Below, one piece after another: positions 16,890 to 25,511 of a stretch of 64,000 bases of DNA. The translations under genes and the position numbers were made by a program. The notes beneath the pieces were generated by a model. It was given only the letters and a program-made list of their open reading frames with translations. It had not been told where the DNA came from and made no database searches. Position 1 is the stretch's first letter. Every line of letters begins with the position of its first letter. This DNA comes from JABDJZ01 sp047619685 (GTDB taxonomy: Bacteria > Bacteroidota > Rhodothermia > Rhodothermales > UBA10348), in NCBI GenBank assembly GCA_047619685.1, contig JBLHLC010000010.1, positions 1-64,000 of the forward strand, given 5' to 3'.

Positions 16890-17579
16890 ATGTCTATTGA
16901 TCCACTTGGAATCACGCCCATCAACCTTCGCGGGACGCCCGGGGCTCCTCCCAAGGCCGCCAGCGCAGCCCTTGGCAAGGACGAGTTCCTGAGACTGCTG
17001 GTCACTCAGCTCAGTAATCAGGATCCCCTGAATCCCATGGAGGGACAGGAATTTGCGGCTCAGCTCGCTCAGTTCACATCAGTCGAGCAGCTCATCAACA
17101 TTGAGCAGGTCCTCACGGCCCAAGGGGATGCCAACGCGGTCCTTGCCCAGAGCATGAACAACGGCGTAGCCGCCGGTCTTATCGGCAAAGAAATCGAGGC
17201 GCCGGGAAATGGTCTCAACTGGGACGGCGAATCCGGCGCGGCCGGGAGGTTTGAACTTGAGGGCAACGCCGCATCAGTCACGGTCTCAATTAAGGACTCG
17301 ACAGGATTTGTCGTCAAGGTCCTCGAAATGGGCAGCCTTGAATCCGGCGAACAGAACTTTACCTGGGATGGCACCGATGCCTCGGGTAACAGAGTCACCG
17401 CGGGCGCCTACACCACCGATGTGGTTGCGCTCGACGATGACGGGAATTCCATTTCATCCACGTCCACAGTTCGCGGACAAGTCTCAAAAGTCACCTTCTC
17501 AGCTGATGGCGTTTTCCTGTGGATAGGGCTCTTGCCTGTCAACATGGGTGACGTCGAATCCGTCGGGAAATCCTCCTGA
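16890..17579 (+). CDS. flgD: Flagellar hook capping/scaffold protein FlgD
   Basis: FlgD caps the growing hook and is needed for FlgE assembly. The 229-residue protein has the N-terminal signature LGKDEFLRLLVTQLSNQDPL (27-46) and EFAAQLAQFTSVEQLINIEQ (about 53-72), then an Ig/FlgD tandem domain with NFTWDGTDASGNRVTAGAYT (about 154-173). All expected elements are present. It lies 12 bp after fliK and 48 bp before flgE. Confidence 0.94.
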   Translation: MSIDPLGITPINLRGTPGAPPKAASAALGKDEFLRLLVTQLSNQDPLNPMEGQEFAAQLAQFTSVEQLINIEQVLTAQGDANAVLAQSMNNGVAAGLIGKEIEAPGNGLNWDGESGAAGRFELEGNAASVTVSIKDSTGFVVKVLEMGSLESGEQNFTWDGTDASGNRVTAGAYTTDVVALDDDGNSISSTSTVRGQVSKVTFSADGVFLWIGLLPVNMGDVESVGKSS

Positions 17580-17627
17580 CGGCACCAGCTAACACACTAC
17601 CGCACCAGAAAACCGCCAAGCAACACC

Positions 17628-18851
17628 ATGATAAACTCGCTCCGCACCGGTGTCTCGGGTCTGAAGACACACCAGACCAAGATGGACGTTACCGGTAATA
17701 ACATCGCAAATGTGAACACAATTGGCTTCAAGAGGAGCCGTACCGCCTTCACAGACGTCCTCGGTCAGCGGATGCTCGGCACCAGCCGTAGCTCACGCGG
17801 CGCGGCCGTCAATACCTCATTCGTGGGATTTGGGACGCAAGTCTCGTCAATCGACCGGAACTGGAACCAGGGCGCTCTTGAGAACACCAACTATGCCACT
17901 GACCTCGCGCTGAATGGCGATGGGTTCTTCATCATGAACAATGGCGAGCGCGATCTCCTGACCCGAAACGGTCGTTTTGAGTTCAGCGCGGACGGCTTCC
18001 TGGTCAACAAGGCCGGCAACACGGTTCAGGGCTTCAACATTGATTCAGACGGAAACGTTGACCAGAGTGATCTTGTTGATGTCGAAATCAACTGGGCCTC
18101 CTCTTCGAGCGCCAACGCCACCGCTGAAATAGTCAGCGGCGGAAACCTCTCCGCAGACGCCGCGGTGGGCGATCAGGTGAACATCTCGACGGTCATCTAC
18201 GATGATCAGGGAACGGCACACACCGCCTTGGTCACCTACGAGAAGACAGCAGATGACACCTGGAGCTACGACGTTTCCTACGGTGGGAGCCTGGTTCCTC
18301 CTGCCTTCGCAGACTCTACGGGCTCCCTGTCGTTCGAGACAGACGGTACCATGACGTCGAATACCCCGATCTCCGTGACCTGGGACCCCGAGTACACCTC
18401 CAGCAACACCTCGTTCGCGATCAACATCGGGAACATCACTCAGAATTCCGGCAATGACACGGCCATCGTCCGTTCCCAGGACGGTTACCAGTCCGGAAAG
18501 CTGGTAGGCTATAACATTGCCCCCTCCGGGATGATCTCACTCAGCTACTCCAACGGAGAAAGCGAGAACATCTACCAACTGGCCGTGGCTACAGTCAACA
18601 ATCCCAATGGTCTGGACAATGTCGGAGACGGCATGTACAGCACGACGGCTTCGTCGGGCAACATGATCAAGGGACGGGCCGGTCGCGAGATCGAGACCAG
18701 CGTCGTCGCCGGTGCTCTCGAGATGTCCAATGTTGACCTCGCAACCGAGTTCACGGACATGATCGTAGCCCAGCGCGGTTACCAGGCGGGCGCCCGAGTC
18801 ATCACGACCTCGGACGAAATCCTCCAGGAAACGGTCAACCTGAAGCGATAA
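17628..18851 (+). CDS. flgE: Flagellar hook protein FlgE
   Basis: FlgE forms the hook. The 407-residue product begins INSLRTGVSGLKTHQTKMDV with the rod/hook motif GNNIANVNTIGFKRSR, has the FlgE/F/G middle region (ALNGDGFFIMNNGERDLLTR) and ends with VDLATEFTDMIVAQRGYQAG ARVITTSDEILQETVNL, the conserved C-terminal helix. Length is typical of FlgE rather than FlgF/FlgG (about 250-265). A strong intrinsic terminator follows, marking the end of the flgB operon. Confidence 0.94.
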   Translation: MINSLRTGVSGLKTHQTKMDVTGNNIANVNTIGFKRSRTAFTDVLGQRMLGTSRSSRGAAVNTSFVGFGTQVSSIDRNWNQGALENTNYATDLALNGDGFFIMNNGERDLLTRNGRFEFSADGFLVNKAGNTVQGFNIDSDGNVDQSDLVDVEINWASSSSANATAEIVSGGNLSADAAVGDQVNISTVIYDDQGTAHTALVTYEKTADDTWSYDVSYGGSLVPPAFADSTGSLSFETDGTMTSNTPISVTWDPEYTSSNTSFAINIGNITQNSGNDTAIVRSQDGYQSGKLVGYNIAPSGMISLSYSNGESENIYQLAVATVNNPNGLDNVGDGMYSTTASSGNMIKGRAGREIETSVVAGALEMSNVDLATEFTDMIVAQRGYQAGARVITTSDEILQETVNLKR

Positions 18852-18900
18852 TCTAAACTGACTTAGGGACGGGCCTCCACCTGGCCCTATCTAGGCACCA

Positions 18901-18935
18901 AAGGGCTCTGCGGTCTCCGCAGAGCCCTTTTTTTT
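18901..18935 (+). terminator. Rho-independent terminator after flgE
   Basis: Perfect stem GGGCTCTGCGG / CCGCAGAGCCC (11 bp; extended by AA/TT to 13) with a 3-base loop TCT, followed by eight T residues. It separates the flgB-flgE operon from the CheW-like and motA units. Confidence 0.93.
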
Positions 18936-18988
18936 GTGCCCCAAACCCGCATTTTTTGCTTTACGAGGCTTATCGGGCGTCCGCCGAT

Positions 18989-19007
18989 GCCGATACAAAC
19001 TGTATCG
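18989..19007 (+). promoter_or_regulatory. Inverted repeat and possible sigma-28 -10 box before the CheW-like gene
   Basis: GCCGATAC (18989-18996) resembles a sigma-28 -10 box and overlaps a 7-bp inverted repeat CGATACA-AAC-TGTATCG (18991-19007). No good -35 is seen at the expected spacing. The element lies 16 bases before ATG 19024, so it could be a promoter, an operator or a leader hairpin. Confidence 0.3.
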
Positions 19008-19023
19008 CCAGCCACGGATACCG

Positions 19024-19347
19024 ATGCCAGAGCACCACCTTTTTCTCGCCTTCAACAGTGACGACGATTGTTATCGCGTCCCCCTTGAAGACATCCAGGA
19101 AGTCATCCAACTGGATGGACATTTTGGTAGCCTGGACGCGGACCACCCCTCCGTGAAGATCCGGCGCCGCACGGTTCATATCGTGAACGTACACGAGCGG
19201 CTGGGTGTCGCTCCTGACTCCCCGCTGAAGCTCGTTGTATTTGAGAAGAACCACCGCCTGCACGGTATCCCGGTCGAGCGCGCGGACAGGGCGCCAACCC
19301 GGCCCTTTCGTGATTTGAGGGTCAAAGATCTCGTCACGACCGCCTGA
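19024..19347 (+). CDS. Short CheW-like domain protein
   Basis: About 107 residues from ATG 19024. The sequence follows the CheW fold pattern: LFLAFNSDDDCYRVPLEDIQ EVIQL at the start, then VHIVNVHERLGV (the usual position of the VIPVVDLRxRLGL motif) and LKLVVFEKNHRLHGIPVERA. It is shorter than CheW (about 140-160) and lacks the conserved glycines of the central strand, so it may be a reduced adaptor. It sits alone between the flgE terminator and motA. No CheA or receptor gene is nearby. Coupling of chemotaxis or motor control is inferred. Confidence 0.65.
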   Translation: MPEHHLFLAFNSDDDCYRVPLEDIQEVIQLDGHFGSLDADHPSVKIRRRTVHIVNVHERLGVAPDSPLKLVVFEKNHRLHGIPVERADRAPTRPFRDLRVKDLVTTA

Positions 19348-19352
19348 CTCCT

Positions 19353-19379
19353 TGAATCGTATCGACCACTGGCCGATAA
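19353..19379 (+). promoter_or_regulatory. Candidate sigma-28 (FliA) promoter of motA-motB
   Basis: TGAATCGT (19353-19360), 11 bases, then a perfect GCCGATAA (19372-19379). The flagellar sigma-28 consensus is TAAAGTTT-N11-GCCGATAA, so spacing and -10 are exact and the -35 is partial. It ends 39 bases before the motA ATG. Confidence 0.65.
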
Positions 19380-19418
19380 CACGAAGAAGTCACCTCGTCT
19401 TGGTTCGCTAGAGCGCAC

Positions 19419-20207
19419 ATGGAGAAAACAACACCTATAGGATTGGTCGCGGGATTCGTCCTCATCTTTGGCACCATTATGATGGGCCAGGGATGGACTA
19501 CGTTCTTCGACGTTCCATCCATGATCATGGTAATCGGCGGCACCATATGCGGACTTATGGTGGCCACGTCCATGGAGGACATCAAGGTCTCCCTGGCCGG
19601 GATCAAGGCCATGTTCGGTTTCCAATCCCCCGACCTCCCGAGCCTGGTTGGGCAATTCGGAGACCTGGCTCGAACGGCCCGGCGCGAAGGTCTGTTGGCC
19701 CTTGACCGTGCACTTGAGGACGTGGACGACCCATTCATGGCTTTCGGCCTGGAAATGGCCGTCGACGGCGTCGACGAGGAAGAGATCGAGGACCTCATGA
19801 ATGGAAGGGTCCGCACGGAGTTGACGGACTACAACACCACCGTGAAATTCCTCAACAACGGGGGGACGTTTTGCCCGGCGTTTGGGATGGTCGGCACGCT
19901 CATCGGCCTCATCCAGATGATGCAGAACCTGTCGGACCCCGCAGCCATCGGTGCGGGCATGGCTGTGGCCATGATCACCACTTTCTACGGAGCCTTCCTC
20001 TCCAATATTTTCTTTCTTCCGGCCGCTCAGAAGACCAAAGGACAGCTCTACGAGGTCACGCTGGCAAGAGAAATCGTTCAGGCCGGTGTCCTCGGCATTG
20101 TTCGTGGCGAGAGTCCAAGCATGATTGAAAAGCGCCTCAGTTTGTTCCTCAAGGAAGGTTCAGATGCGGGCGCAGAGGCTGATCCTGTACTCAAGAAAGC
20201 CGCCTAG
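19419..20207 (+). CDS. motA: Flagellar stator protein MotA
   Basis: MotA forms the proton- or sodium-conducting stator with MotB. The 262-residue product has four membrane segments (e.g. LVAGFVLIFGTIMMGQGWTT near the N-terminus, MVGTLIGLIQMM and MAVAMITTFYGAFLSNIFFL) and the conserved GGTFCPAFGMVGTLIGLI motif. It starts the motA-motB-fliL-fliM unit and is preceded by a sigma-28-like promoter, as is common for stator genes. Confidence 0.94.
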   Translation: MEKTTPIGLVAGFVLIFGTIMMGQGWTTFFDVPSMIMVIGGTICGLMVATSMEDIKVSLAGIKAMFGFQSPDLPSLVGQFGDLARTARREGLLALDRALEDVDDPFMAFGLEMAVDGVDEEEIEDLMNGRVRTELTDYNTTVKFLNNGGTFCPAFGMVGTLIGLIQMMQNLSDPAAIGAGMAVAMITTFYGAFLSNIFFLPAAQKTKGQLYEVTLAREIVQAGVLGIVRGESPSMIEKRLSLFLKEGSDAGAEADPVLKKAA

Positions 20208-20218
20208 GTGGAAACGTA

Positions 20219-21019
20219 GTGGCAAAGAAAAAAGCTTCGGCCCCAGAAGAAGAACCGGACCCGTCGGCTCCGTTCTGGATGACGACATTCAGTGACATGG
20301 CCACCCTGTTGCTGACGTTCTTTATCATGATCGTGTCGATGTCCACGGTCGAAGTTGAGAAGTTCAAAGATGCGCTCTCCTACTTCCAGGGGCGGACCAG
20401 CTTTCTTCAGCAAGACGCAATGATCCCTCCTACCACGACGCAGGTGGTTGCGGTCAAGTCCTCCGCTGGCCAAGAGGTGACAGCCGTGGAGCATGCCGAG
20501 CGGTTTGAGGCACTCCTGGAATACCTCGAGCGTGAGGGACTGGAAGACAAGGTGCAAGTCAACCTGACCGAAGAGGGCCTGGCCGTTGTCATCGTGGACT
20601 CGATCATGTTCTCGTCCGGTAGTGCAGAACTGCTGCCCCAGTCCAAGGACATCCTTCTCCGCCTGGCGGACGTCCTTAGACAGAGCGCCAAGGGCATAGT
20701 GGTGGAAGGCCATACAGACGACCGACCCATCGCAACGAATTGGTATCCCACAAACTGGGAGCTTTCTGGCGCGCGGGCATTCTCTGTGGTCCGATTCCTG
20801 CTAGGGTATTCCTCAGCGCTGGATCCGTCTGGCTATGTAGGGATCGGACACGGGGAGTTTTCCCCGCTGGAAACCAACTCTACAGCCACTGGACGCTCAA
20901 AAAACCGGCGTGTCGAAATTCTATTCAGCTGGGAGCCATGGAAGAAGAGCAAGAGTCCACCGATGCAGTCGACGGAGCCGAAGGAAAGCCTTCCAAAAGA
21001 GGCGGCAAGACCTTCCTGA
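20219..21019 (+). CDS. motB: Flagellar stator protein MotB
   Basis: MotB anchors the stator to peptidoglycan. GTG 20219 starts a 266-residue protein with the plug/ion-channel segment FWMTTFSDMATLLLTFFIMI, carrying the ion-binding Asp26, and a C-terminal OmpA-like peptidoglycan-binding domain (VVEGHTDDRPIATNWYPTNW and GYSSALDPSGYVGIGHGEFS). The last 81 bp overlap the start of fliL in another frame. Confidence 0.94.
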   Translation: MAKKKASAPEEEPDPSAPFWMTTFSDMATLLLTFFIMIVSMSTVEVEKFKDALSYFQGRTSFLQQDAMIPPTTTQVVAVKSSAGQEVTAVEHAERFEALLEYLEREGLEDKVQVNLTEEGLAVVIVDSIMFSSGSAELLPQSKDILLRLADVLRQSAKGIVVEGHTDDRPIATNWYPTNWELSGARAFSVVRFLLGYSSALDPSGYVGIGHGEFSPLETNSTATGRSKNRRVEILFSWEPWKKSKSPPMQSTEPKESLPKEAARPS

Positions 21020-21468
21020 TCTCGATCGTTGCCGTAATTTTTATTGCGGTCGGCGGAGGCGCGGGCGCCGCATACGTGTTCTTTCCTCAGGTCTCCAGGA
21101 TGATCACCGGGACCGAGGTCGCGGACGATGCAGCCGAGGCCGTTGAAGAGGCAATTGAGTACGGCGAGTTCATGAGGCTCTCGGGGTTCATGGTCAACCC
21201 GGCCGGCAGCGGCGGACGACGCGCCCTTGTGGTGGACGTCGGACTGGAGGGCCCCAACCCCAAGGTGCTTGAAGGCGTCACACAGAAAGAAGTCGTGATT
21301 CGTGACCGGATTCTGGGGAAGCTGAGCAAACTGACGGTCAGCCAACTATCAGACATCTCCATTCGTGACAGTCTGAAGACAGACCTGCTTGAGGAAATAA
21401 ACGGCGTTCTCGGGGAGGAGAAGTTTCATCTCAGCCGCCTCTACTTCACAACATTCATGCTGCAATAG
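20938..21468 (+). CDS. fliL: Flagellar basal body-associated protein FliL
   Basis: FliL surrounds or supports the stator at the basal body. ATG 20938 gives a 176-residue protein; earlier open-frame sequence lies inside motB and is a shadow. It has a single membrane segment (TFLISIVAVIFIAVGGGAGA) and the periplasmic stomatin-like domain (EYGEFMRLSGFMVNPAGSGG, VVIRDRILGKLSKLTVSQLS, KFHLSRLYFTTFMLQ at the end). It overlaps motB by 81 bp and is followed 3 bp later by fliM. Confidence 0.87.
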   Translation: MEEEQESTDAVDGAEGKPSKRGGKTFLISIVAVIFIAVGGGAGAAYVFFPQVSRMITGTEVADDAAEAVEEAIEYGEFMRLSGFMVNPAGSGGRRALVVDVGLEGPNPKVLEGVTQKEVVIRDRILGKLSKLTVSQLSDISIRDSLKTDLLEEINGVLGEEKFHLSRLYFTTFMLQ

Positions 21469-21471
21469 GAC

Positions 21472-22449
21472 ATGCAGATTTCAGCCGAAGAGATCGCAAT
21501 GGTTGCCAACGCGGGGGCACCGGCTCCCCGCCGGCGCGCCCGCGCCTACAACTTCCGAAAGCCCCGCCTCCTGTCCCAGGATCAGCTGCGGCTTCTGAAT
21601 CACGTCCACACCGGATTTGCCCGAGATATCTCGGTCTACCTTTCGGCGCAACTGCGGTCCATCGTCGAGATGACCCTCGTCACGGTGGAGCAGGTCCACT
21701 ACTCCGAGTACGTCGATTCGACCCAGGCACCTTCTGCCCTGTACATAACAGAGTCCGCAGGCCAGCCTCACAAGATGATCCTGGAGTTCGATCCTCGACT
21801 CGTGCTATACACCGTCGAAAAACTGTTTGGGGGTCAAGGCTCCTTCCAGGCTGACACGCGGGAAATATCGCAAATCGAGCAGCGGGTGATGACCCGAATC
21901 GTGGAGCGGACATACCGAGCCCTGGAGACGGTCTGGGAGCCCATTTCCCCGCTGGCTCTTTCAACTTCTTCCTTTGAGACGGACGCCGAATTTGTCCAGG
22001 TAATTCCAGGCACCGAGCCCGCAGTGGTGGCGTCATTTGAAGTCGGACTGGGAGAGCATCGCGCTGTACTGCGGGTGTGTTATCCCTACGTGCTTATTGA
22101 ACGCATGCTTGGCCGCTCCGGGATCAGGCAGATGCTTTCCCGTCAGACCGAACCACTGGACCCCAGGATCAAGGCCCAGTACGAAGAAACGCTGAGACAG
22201 ACCGAGGTCGAGCTTAAGGCCGAGCTCGGCCGCACTTCCCTATCGATCCAGGACATCCTGGATCTGGCCGAGGGTGATGTCATCACCCTGGACCGAAAAA
22301 CGACCGAGCCCATCCAGGTGGTCGTTGGCAACATTCCCCGGTTCCGAGCCATGATTGGCAGGTCCGGAACCCGAAAATCCCTTCGAGTGCTCGAAGTGAT
22401 CAAACCTCCCCCGAGCGAGTCCGAAGAAGACGGCGAATCCCATGACTAG
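21472..22449 (+). CDS. fliM: Flagellar motor switch protein FliM
   Basis: FliM is the C-ring protein that receives CheY-P. The 325-residue protein has the short N-terminal extension, the core LLSQDQLRLLNHVHTGFARD (about 34-53), the SAQLRSIVEMTLVTVEQVHY segment and a C-terminal SpoA/FliMN domain (LDLAEGDVITLDRKTTEPIQ and VVVGNIPRFRAMIG). The canonical N-terminal CheY-binding motif (LSQxEIDALL) is not evident (MQISAEEIAMVANAGAPAPR), a point worth checking. It overlaps fliN by 8 bp. Confidence 0.93.
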   Translation: MQISAEEIAMVANAGAPAPRRRARAYNFRKPRLLSQDQLRLLNHVHTGFARDISVYLSAQLRSIVEMTLVTVEQVHYSEYVDSTQAPSALYITESAGQPHKMILEFDPRLVLYTVEKLFGGQGSFQADTREISQIEQRVMTRIVERTYRALETVWEPISPLALSTSSFETDAEFVQVIPGTEPAVVASFEVGLGEHRAVLRVCYPYVLIERMLGRSGIRQMLSRQTEPLDPRIKAQYEETLRQTEVELKAELGRTSLSIQDILDLAEGDVITLDRKTTEPIQVVVGNIPRFRAMIGRSGTRKSLRVLEVIKPPPSESEEDGESHD

Positions 22450-23383
22450 CGATATGCTCTCAAAGGCCGGAGAGGCCGCGAAGGCGCTCCTTTCAACGAT
22501 GTTGGGTGATAACGCACCGTTGAAATTCAGCACGCTCCAACCGTGCGATATCGAGGAATTGCGCGAAAGCGTGCCCGCACTTCTCGGAATTTATCCGGAG
22601 GACGGAAGTTTCGCGGTACTGCTGGACCCCGAATGGTTGCCGCTGATCGCCGGACTGAAGCTGGGTGTTCAGACCCGCGTCGGGGACGAACACTACGAAG
22701 AGATAGTGCGTGAACTGGGTGGTCTCTTTGTCGCGGCCGTCCGGTCTCATTTATCCGCCGTCGGTGAAGATGTATCTGCGCCAAGTCTCCATGTGAAGGC
22801 CCCAGGCGACGAGATTGATGATGTAGTATTCCAACAGACCTCGAGCAGACTCCCCTTCTTTATGGAATGGGACGGGACGATCCTCCACGGTTTTGTGCTG
22901 GCTGATACCGTCGAGATTCAAGAAAGTGAATCCTCGGCCGAAACCTCCATTGAAGAAACCTTTGCCGACCCAGAAACCACCTCGATGAGCGACGCACCAG
23001 CAGAACCGTTTGGCGCCTCTCTATTGGGGCACACGCCCCGTCCAGAGTCCCAGGCTCCAGAAAGTATCAGGGTGCAATCCGCAGCATTCCCGGATCTTGG
23101 GGCGGAATCGATCCCGGAGTCCGGGTCCGGACACCTCGGCCTTCTGGCGGGAGTTGAACTGGAGGTGACCGTAGAACTCGGCCGCCGTCGAATGCCCCTC
23201 TCAGAAATCCTCCGACTGACCAGCGGCAGCGTACTTGAACTTGAAAAGCTGGTCGGTGAACCGCTTCAGGTTTTTGCAAACAATCGTCTGATTGCCGAAG
23301 GAGAGGCAGTCGTTATCGACGAACAATTCGGCGTACGCATCACGGCGTTGGCAGCCCGAGGAGCGGAGAAGCTACTCCGGTAG
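22442..23383 (+). CDS. FliN-type switch protein with long N-terminal domain (FliY-like)
   Basis: The C-terminal 85 residues are a SpoA/FliN domain (LLAGVELEVTVELGRRRMPL SEILRLTSGSVLELEKLVGE, VFANNRLIAEGEAVVIDEQF). Ahead of it are some 225 residues absent from ordinary FliN (about 130 aa). The segment YEEIVRELGGLFVAAVRSHL and its surroundings resemble a CheC/FliY-type half in pattern, but the phosphatase signature (E...N pairs) is not visible. The linker (residues 165-230) is acidic and low-complexity. It overlaps fliM. I call it a FliN-type switch protein with an unassigned N-terminal domain. Confidence 0.8.
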   Translation: MTSDMLSKAGEAAKALLSTMLGDNAPLKFSTLQPCDIEELRESVPALLGIYPEDGSFAVLLDPEWLPLIAGLKLGVQTRVGDEHYEEIVRELGGLFVAAVRSHLSAVGEDVSAPSLHVKAPGDEIDDVVFQQTSSRLPFFMEWDGTILHGFVLADTVEIQESESSAETSIEETFADPETTSMSDAPAEPFGASLLGHTPRPESQAPESIRVQSAAFPDLGAESIPESGSGHLGLLAGVELEVTVELGRRRMPLSEILRLTSGSVLELEKLVGEPLQVFANNRLIAEGEAVVIDEQFGVRITALAARGAEKLLR

Positions 23384-23410
23384 TCTCCCCCCCCTGAGCG
23401 ACGGGGGTAC

Positions 23411-23426
23411 TGGCATCAATTTGGCA
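23411..23426 (+). promoter_or_regulatory. Weak candidate sigma-54 element upstream of fliO
   Basis: TGGCATCAATTTGGCA has GG and GC separated by exactly ten bases, as sigma-54 requires, but -24 reads TGGCATC rather than TGGCACG. It also forms a direct repeat of TGGCATC. It lies 65 bases before ATG 23491, in the only sizeable gap between fliN and flhA. Confidence 0.3.
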
Positions 23427-23490
23427 TCTCAACCTGGCAGGGCGCCAGAGGCACCGTTTTGGTGGTCTCAACCCGGACATGTTGTAAACG

Positions 23491-24261
23491 ATGCCAAGCA
23501 TGCGCACATTCTTTCCTCCCGCCAAGAAAGCGCCCTCAGCACGCGCGAGCCTCCAACGAGCGCTTCTGCTGGGAATTCTACTGGTTGTTGTCTGGACGGC
23601 AGTTGCCTATCTCCCTGAGCCACAGGCTCCTCCCCAGACCGACGTACAAGCCGTCGCGCTGACGGCTGACCCGCTCCAATCGGACGCCTCGCAGGCAGGT
23701 CCTACTACCTCTGGTATGCTCCCCACAGAGGATGGAAGCGCCGCGCTCAAGCCCGTCTCATTGATCGGGCCTGGGTACATGATGGTCTTGCTCCTTCTGG
23801 GATTCGGCGGTGTAGGCGCCCTCTGGCTGCGCCAGAAAAAGGGCGGCGCTGCGTCCGTCAGGTTCCTGACCGAGATAGGCCGGCATCGTGTCGGACCCCA
23901 ACAGGAGATCCAGCTGATCCGATGCGCGGGCGAAGTGTTGCTGATAGGGACATCCTCGAGCGGCGTGTCACTGTTGAAGGCCTACCCCGCGTCCGTTTTT
24001 CCAGTCCAGGCGCCTGTGCAGGCGCAACCTGGACCAAGCGCCGACACCGTTCCCGCCCTCCCTCCTGCGGACTCGTATCCAGAGGGGCCCGTGAATCCGG
24101 CTCCGGCTGGTACGCCGGAAGAAGACATTCCGGAATGGACCGTGGCTACCGCCTCCGCGATCTCGGACGGCCCCGATTTCATGCACGTCCTTAGACGCTA
24201 CGCGGGAAAGAAGACCTACAAGGCCAACACCCTCTATCCTCCGACAGGAGCCACCAACTGA
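23491..24261 (+). CDS. fliO: Flagellar biosynthetic protein FliO
   Basis: FliO assists assembly of the FliP/FliQ/FliR export gate. The 256-residue product has two hydrophobic segments (LLLGILLVVVWTAVAYLPEP near residue 25; MMVLLLLGFGGVGALWLRQK near residue 95) and then the FliO domain (VRFLTEIGRHRVGPQQEIQL IRCAGEVLLIGTSSSGVSLL). An ATG nine bases downstream is an equally good start. The P/A-rich C-terminus has no match I recognise. The stop is one base before fliP. Confidence 0.82.
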   Translation: MPSMRTFFPPAKKAPSARASLQRALLLGILLVVVWTAVAYLPEPQAPPQTDVQAVALTADPLQSDASQAGPTTSGMLPTEDGSAALKPVSLIGPGYMMVLLLLGFGGVGALWLRQKKGGAASVRFLTEIGRHRVGPQQEIQLIRCAGEVLLIGTSSSGVSLLKAYPASVFPVQAPVQAQPGPSADTVPALPPADSYPEGPVNPAPAGTPEEDIPEWTVATASAISDGPDFMHVLRRYAGKKTYKANTLYPPTGATN

Positions 24262-24262
24262 T

Positions 24263-25222
24263 ATGTCGCGAGCCCGCTTCCTCTCGCTCCTTCTCCCGGC
24301 CATCCTTCTTGTAGTAGTCGGATCCGCCCCGGGCCAGCTCGTGAGCGCCCAAGCCGTCCCGATCCCAGGTCTCGGTGCGGGCCTCCTATCCGCCCAGGGT
24401 CTCGGCGCAGGTGCCGTTCCGGGTGGGCTTCAGGCCCTTGGCCTGGACCCCACGCAGAACGCCTCTCAGTTGGTGGACCAAGCAGCGGCTCGGGCCCGAG
24501 CCGCTGCGGGACCGCCCGCGACAGGCGGCACGGCCTCGAGTCTGCTCTCCCAACTCCCGTCCATTTCTCTCGGCGACCCCGACGGCGAAGGCTACGCACT
24601 GCCGATTCAGCTGATACTGCTGCTGACGGTGCTGTCCCTGGCGCCCTCCATCGTCATTCTCATGACGTGCTTCACCCGCCTTGTGGTGATACTCGGGATT
24701 TTGCGCCAGGCCTTGGGCACAGGTCAGTCTCCCCCCACTCAAGTGCTCATTGGACTCGCCATTTTCCTGACGCTGTTCATTATGGCGCCGGTTTTTGGCG
24801 AGATACAGGAAGGAGCTCTCACACCCTATATGGACGGCGAAATCTCGCAGGAGGTCGCATTCGACCGGGCAGCCAAACCCATCAAACGGTTCATGCTGGC
24901 CCAAACGCGTGACAAGGACCTGCTGCTGTTCATGGACATGGCGTCCGTCAGCCAGTTCGATAGCGGGGAAGACACTCCGCTCTACGTGCTTGTCCCGGCC
25001 TACGTGATTAGCGAACTGAGAATCGCCTTTCAGATCGGCTTCATGATCTTCCTCCCCTTCCTGATTGTGGACCTCATTGTGGCGTCCGTCTTGATGAGCA
25101 TGGGCATGATGATGCTTCCACCCATCATGATCTCACTACCCATGAAACTCCTGCTCTTCGTCCTGGCAGATGGTTGGTATCTGATAGTGGAATCCGTTGT
25201 TCGCGCCTACATCGGCGGTTGA
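24263..25222 (+). CDS. fliP: Flagellar export gate protein FliP
   Basis: FliP forms the core of the export gate. The 319-residue product has an N-terminal signal sequence, a G/A/Q-rich insertion (residues about 30-95) and the conserved membrane core: IQLILLLTVLSLAPSIVILM TCFTRLVVILGILRQALGTG, PPTQVLIGLAIFLTLFIMAP and SELRIAFQIGFMIFLPFLIV DLIVASVLMSMGMMMLPP. It is about 70 residues longer than typical because of the N-terminal linker. Confidence 0.95.
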   Translation: MSRARFLSLLLPAILLVVVGSAPGQLVSAQAVPIPGLGAGLLSAQGLGAGAVPGGLQALGLDPTQNASQLVDQAAARARAAAGPPATGGTASSLLSQLPSISLGDPDGEGYALPIQLILLLTVLSLAPSIVILMTCFTRLVVILGILRQALGTGQSPPTQVLIGLAIFLTLFIMAPVFGEIQEGALTPYMDGEISQEVAFDRAAKPIKRFMLAQTRDKDLLLFMDMASVSQFDSGEDTPLYVLVPAYVISELRIAFQIGFMIFLPFLIVDLIVASVLMSMGMMMLPPIMISLPMKLLLFVLADGWYLIVESVVRAYIGG

Positions 25223-25241
25223 GCCAAAAAAACTCGAAATA

Positions 25242-25511
25242 ATGACTATCGACATCGCGCTTTATTGGATTCAGCAGGCCATGCAACTGGCCGTCATGTT
25301 GGCAGGGCCCCTTCTCATCGCGGCGCTCTGCGTGGGCGTGACCGTATCGCTCTTCCAGGCCATCACCTCCATGCAGGAGATGACACTCAGCTACATCCCC
25401 AAGATTGTAATCGTTGGCGGAACGTTGCTGTTTCTGACGCCCTGGATGCTGCAAATGATGACTGACTTCACGACAAGAGTGTTCCAGTTTCTCCCGAGTG
25501 TGGCGCATTGA
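25242..25511 (+). CDS. fliQ: Flagellar export gate protein FliQ
   Basis: An 89-residue protein with two membrane helices, starting at ATG 25242. The motifs AMQLAVMLAGPLLIAALCVG and SLFQAITSMQEMTLSYIPKI are characteristic of FliQ. Length is exact for the family. Its TGA overlaps the TTG start of fliR. Confidence 0.95.
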   Translation: MTIDIALYWIQQAMQLAVMLAGPLLIAALCVGVTVSLFQAITSMQEMTLSYIPKIVIVGGTLLFLTPWMLQMMTDFTTRVFQFLPSVAH

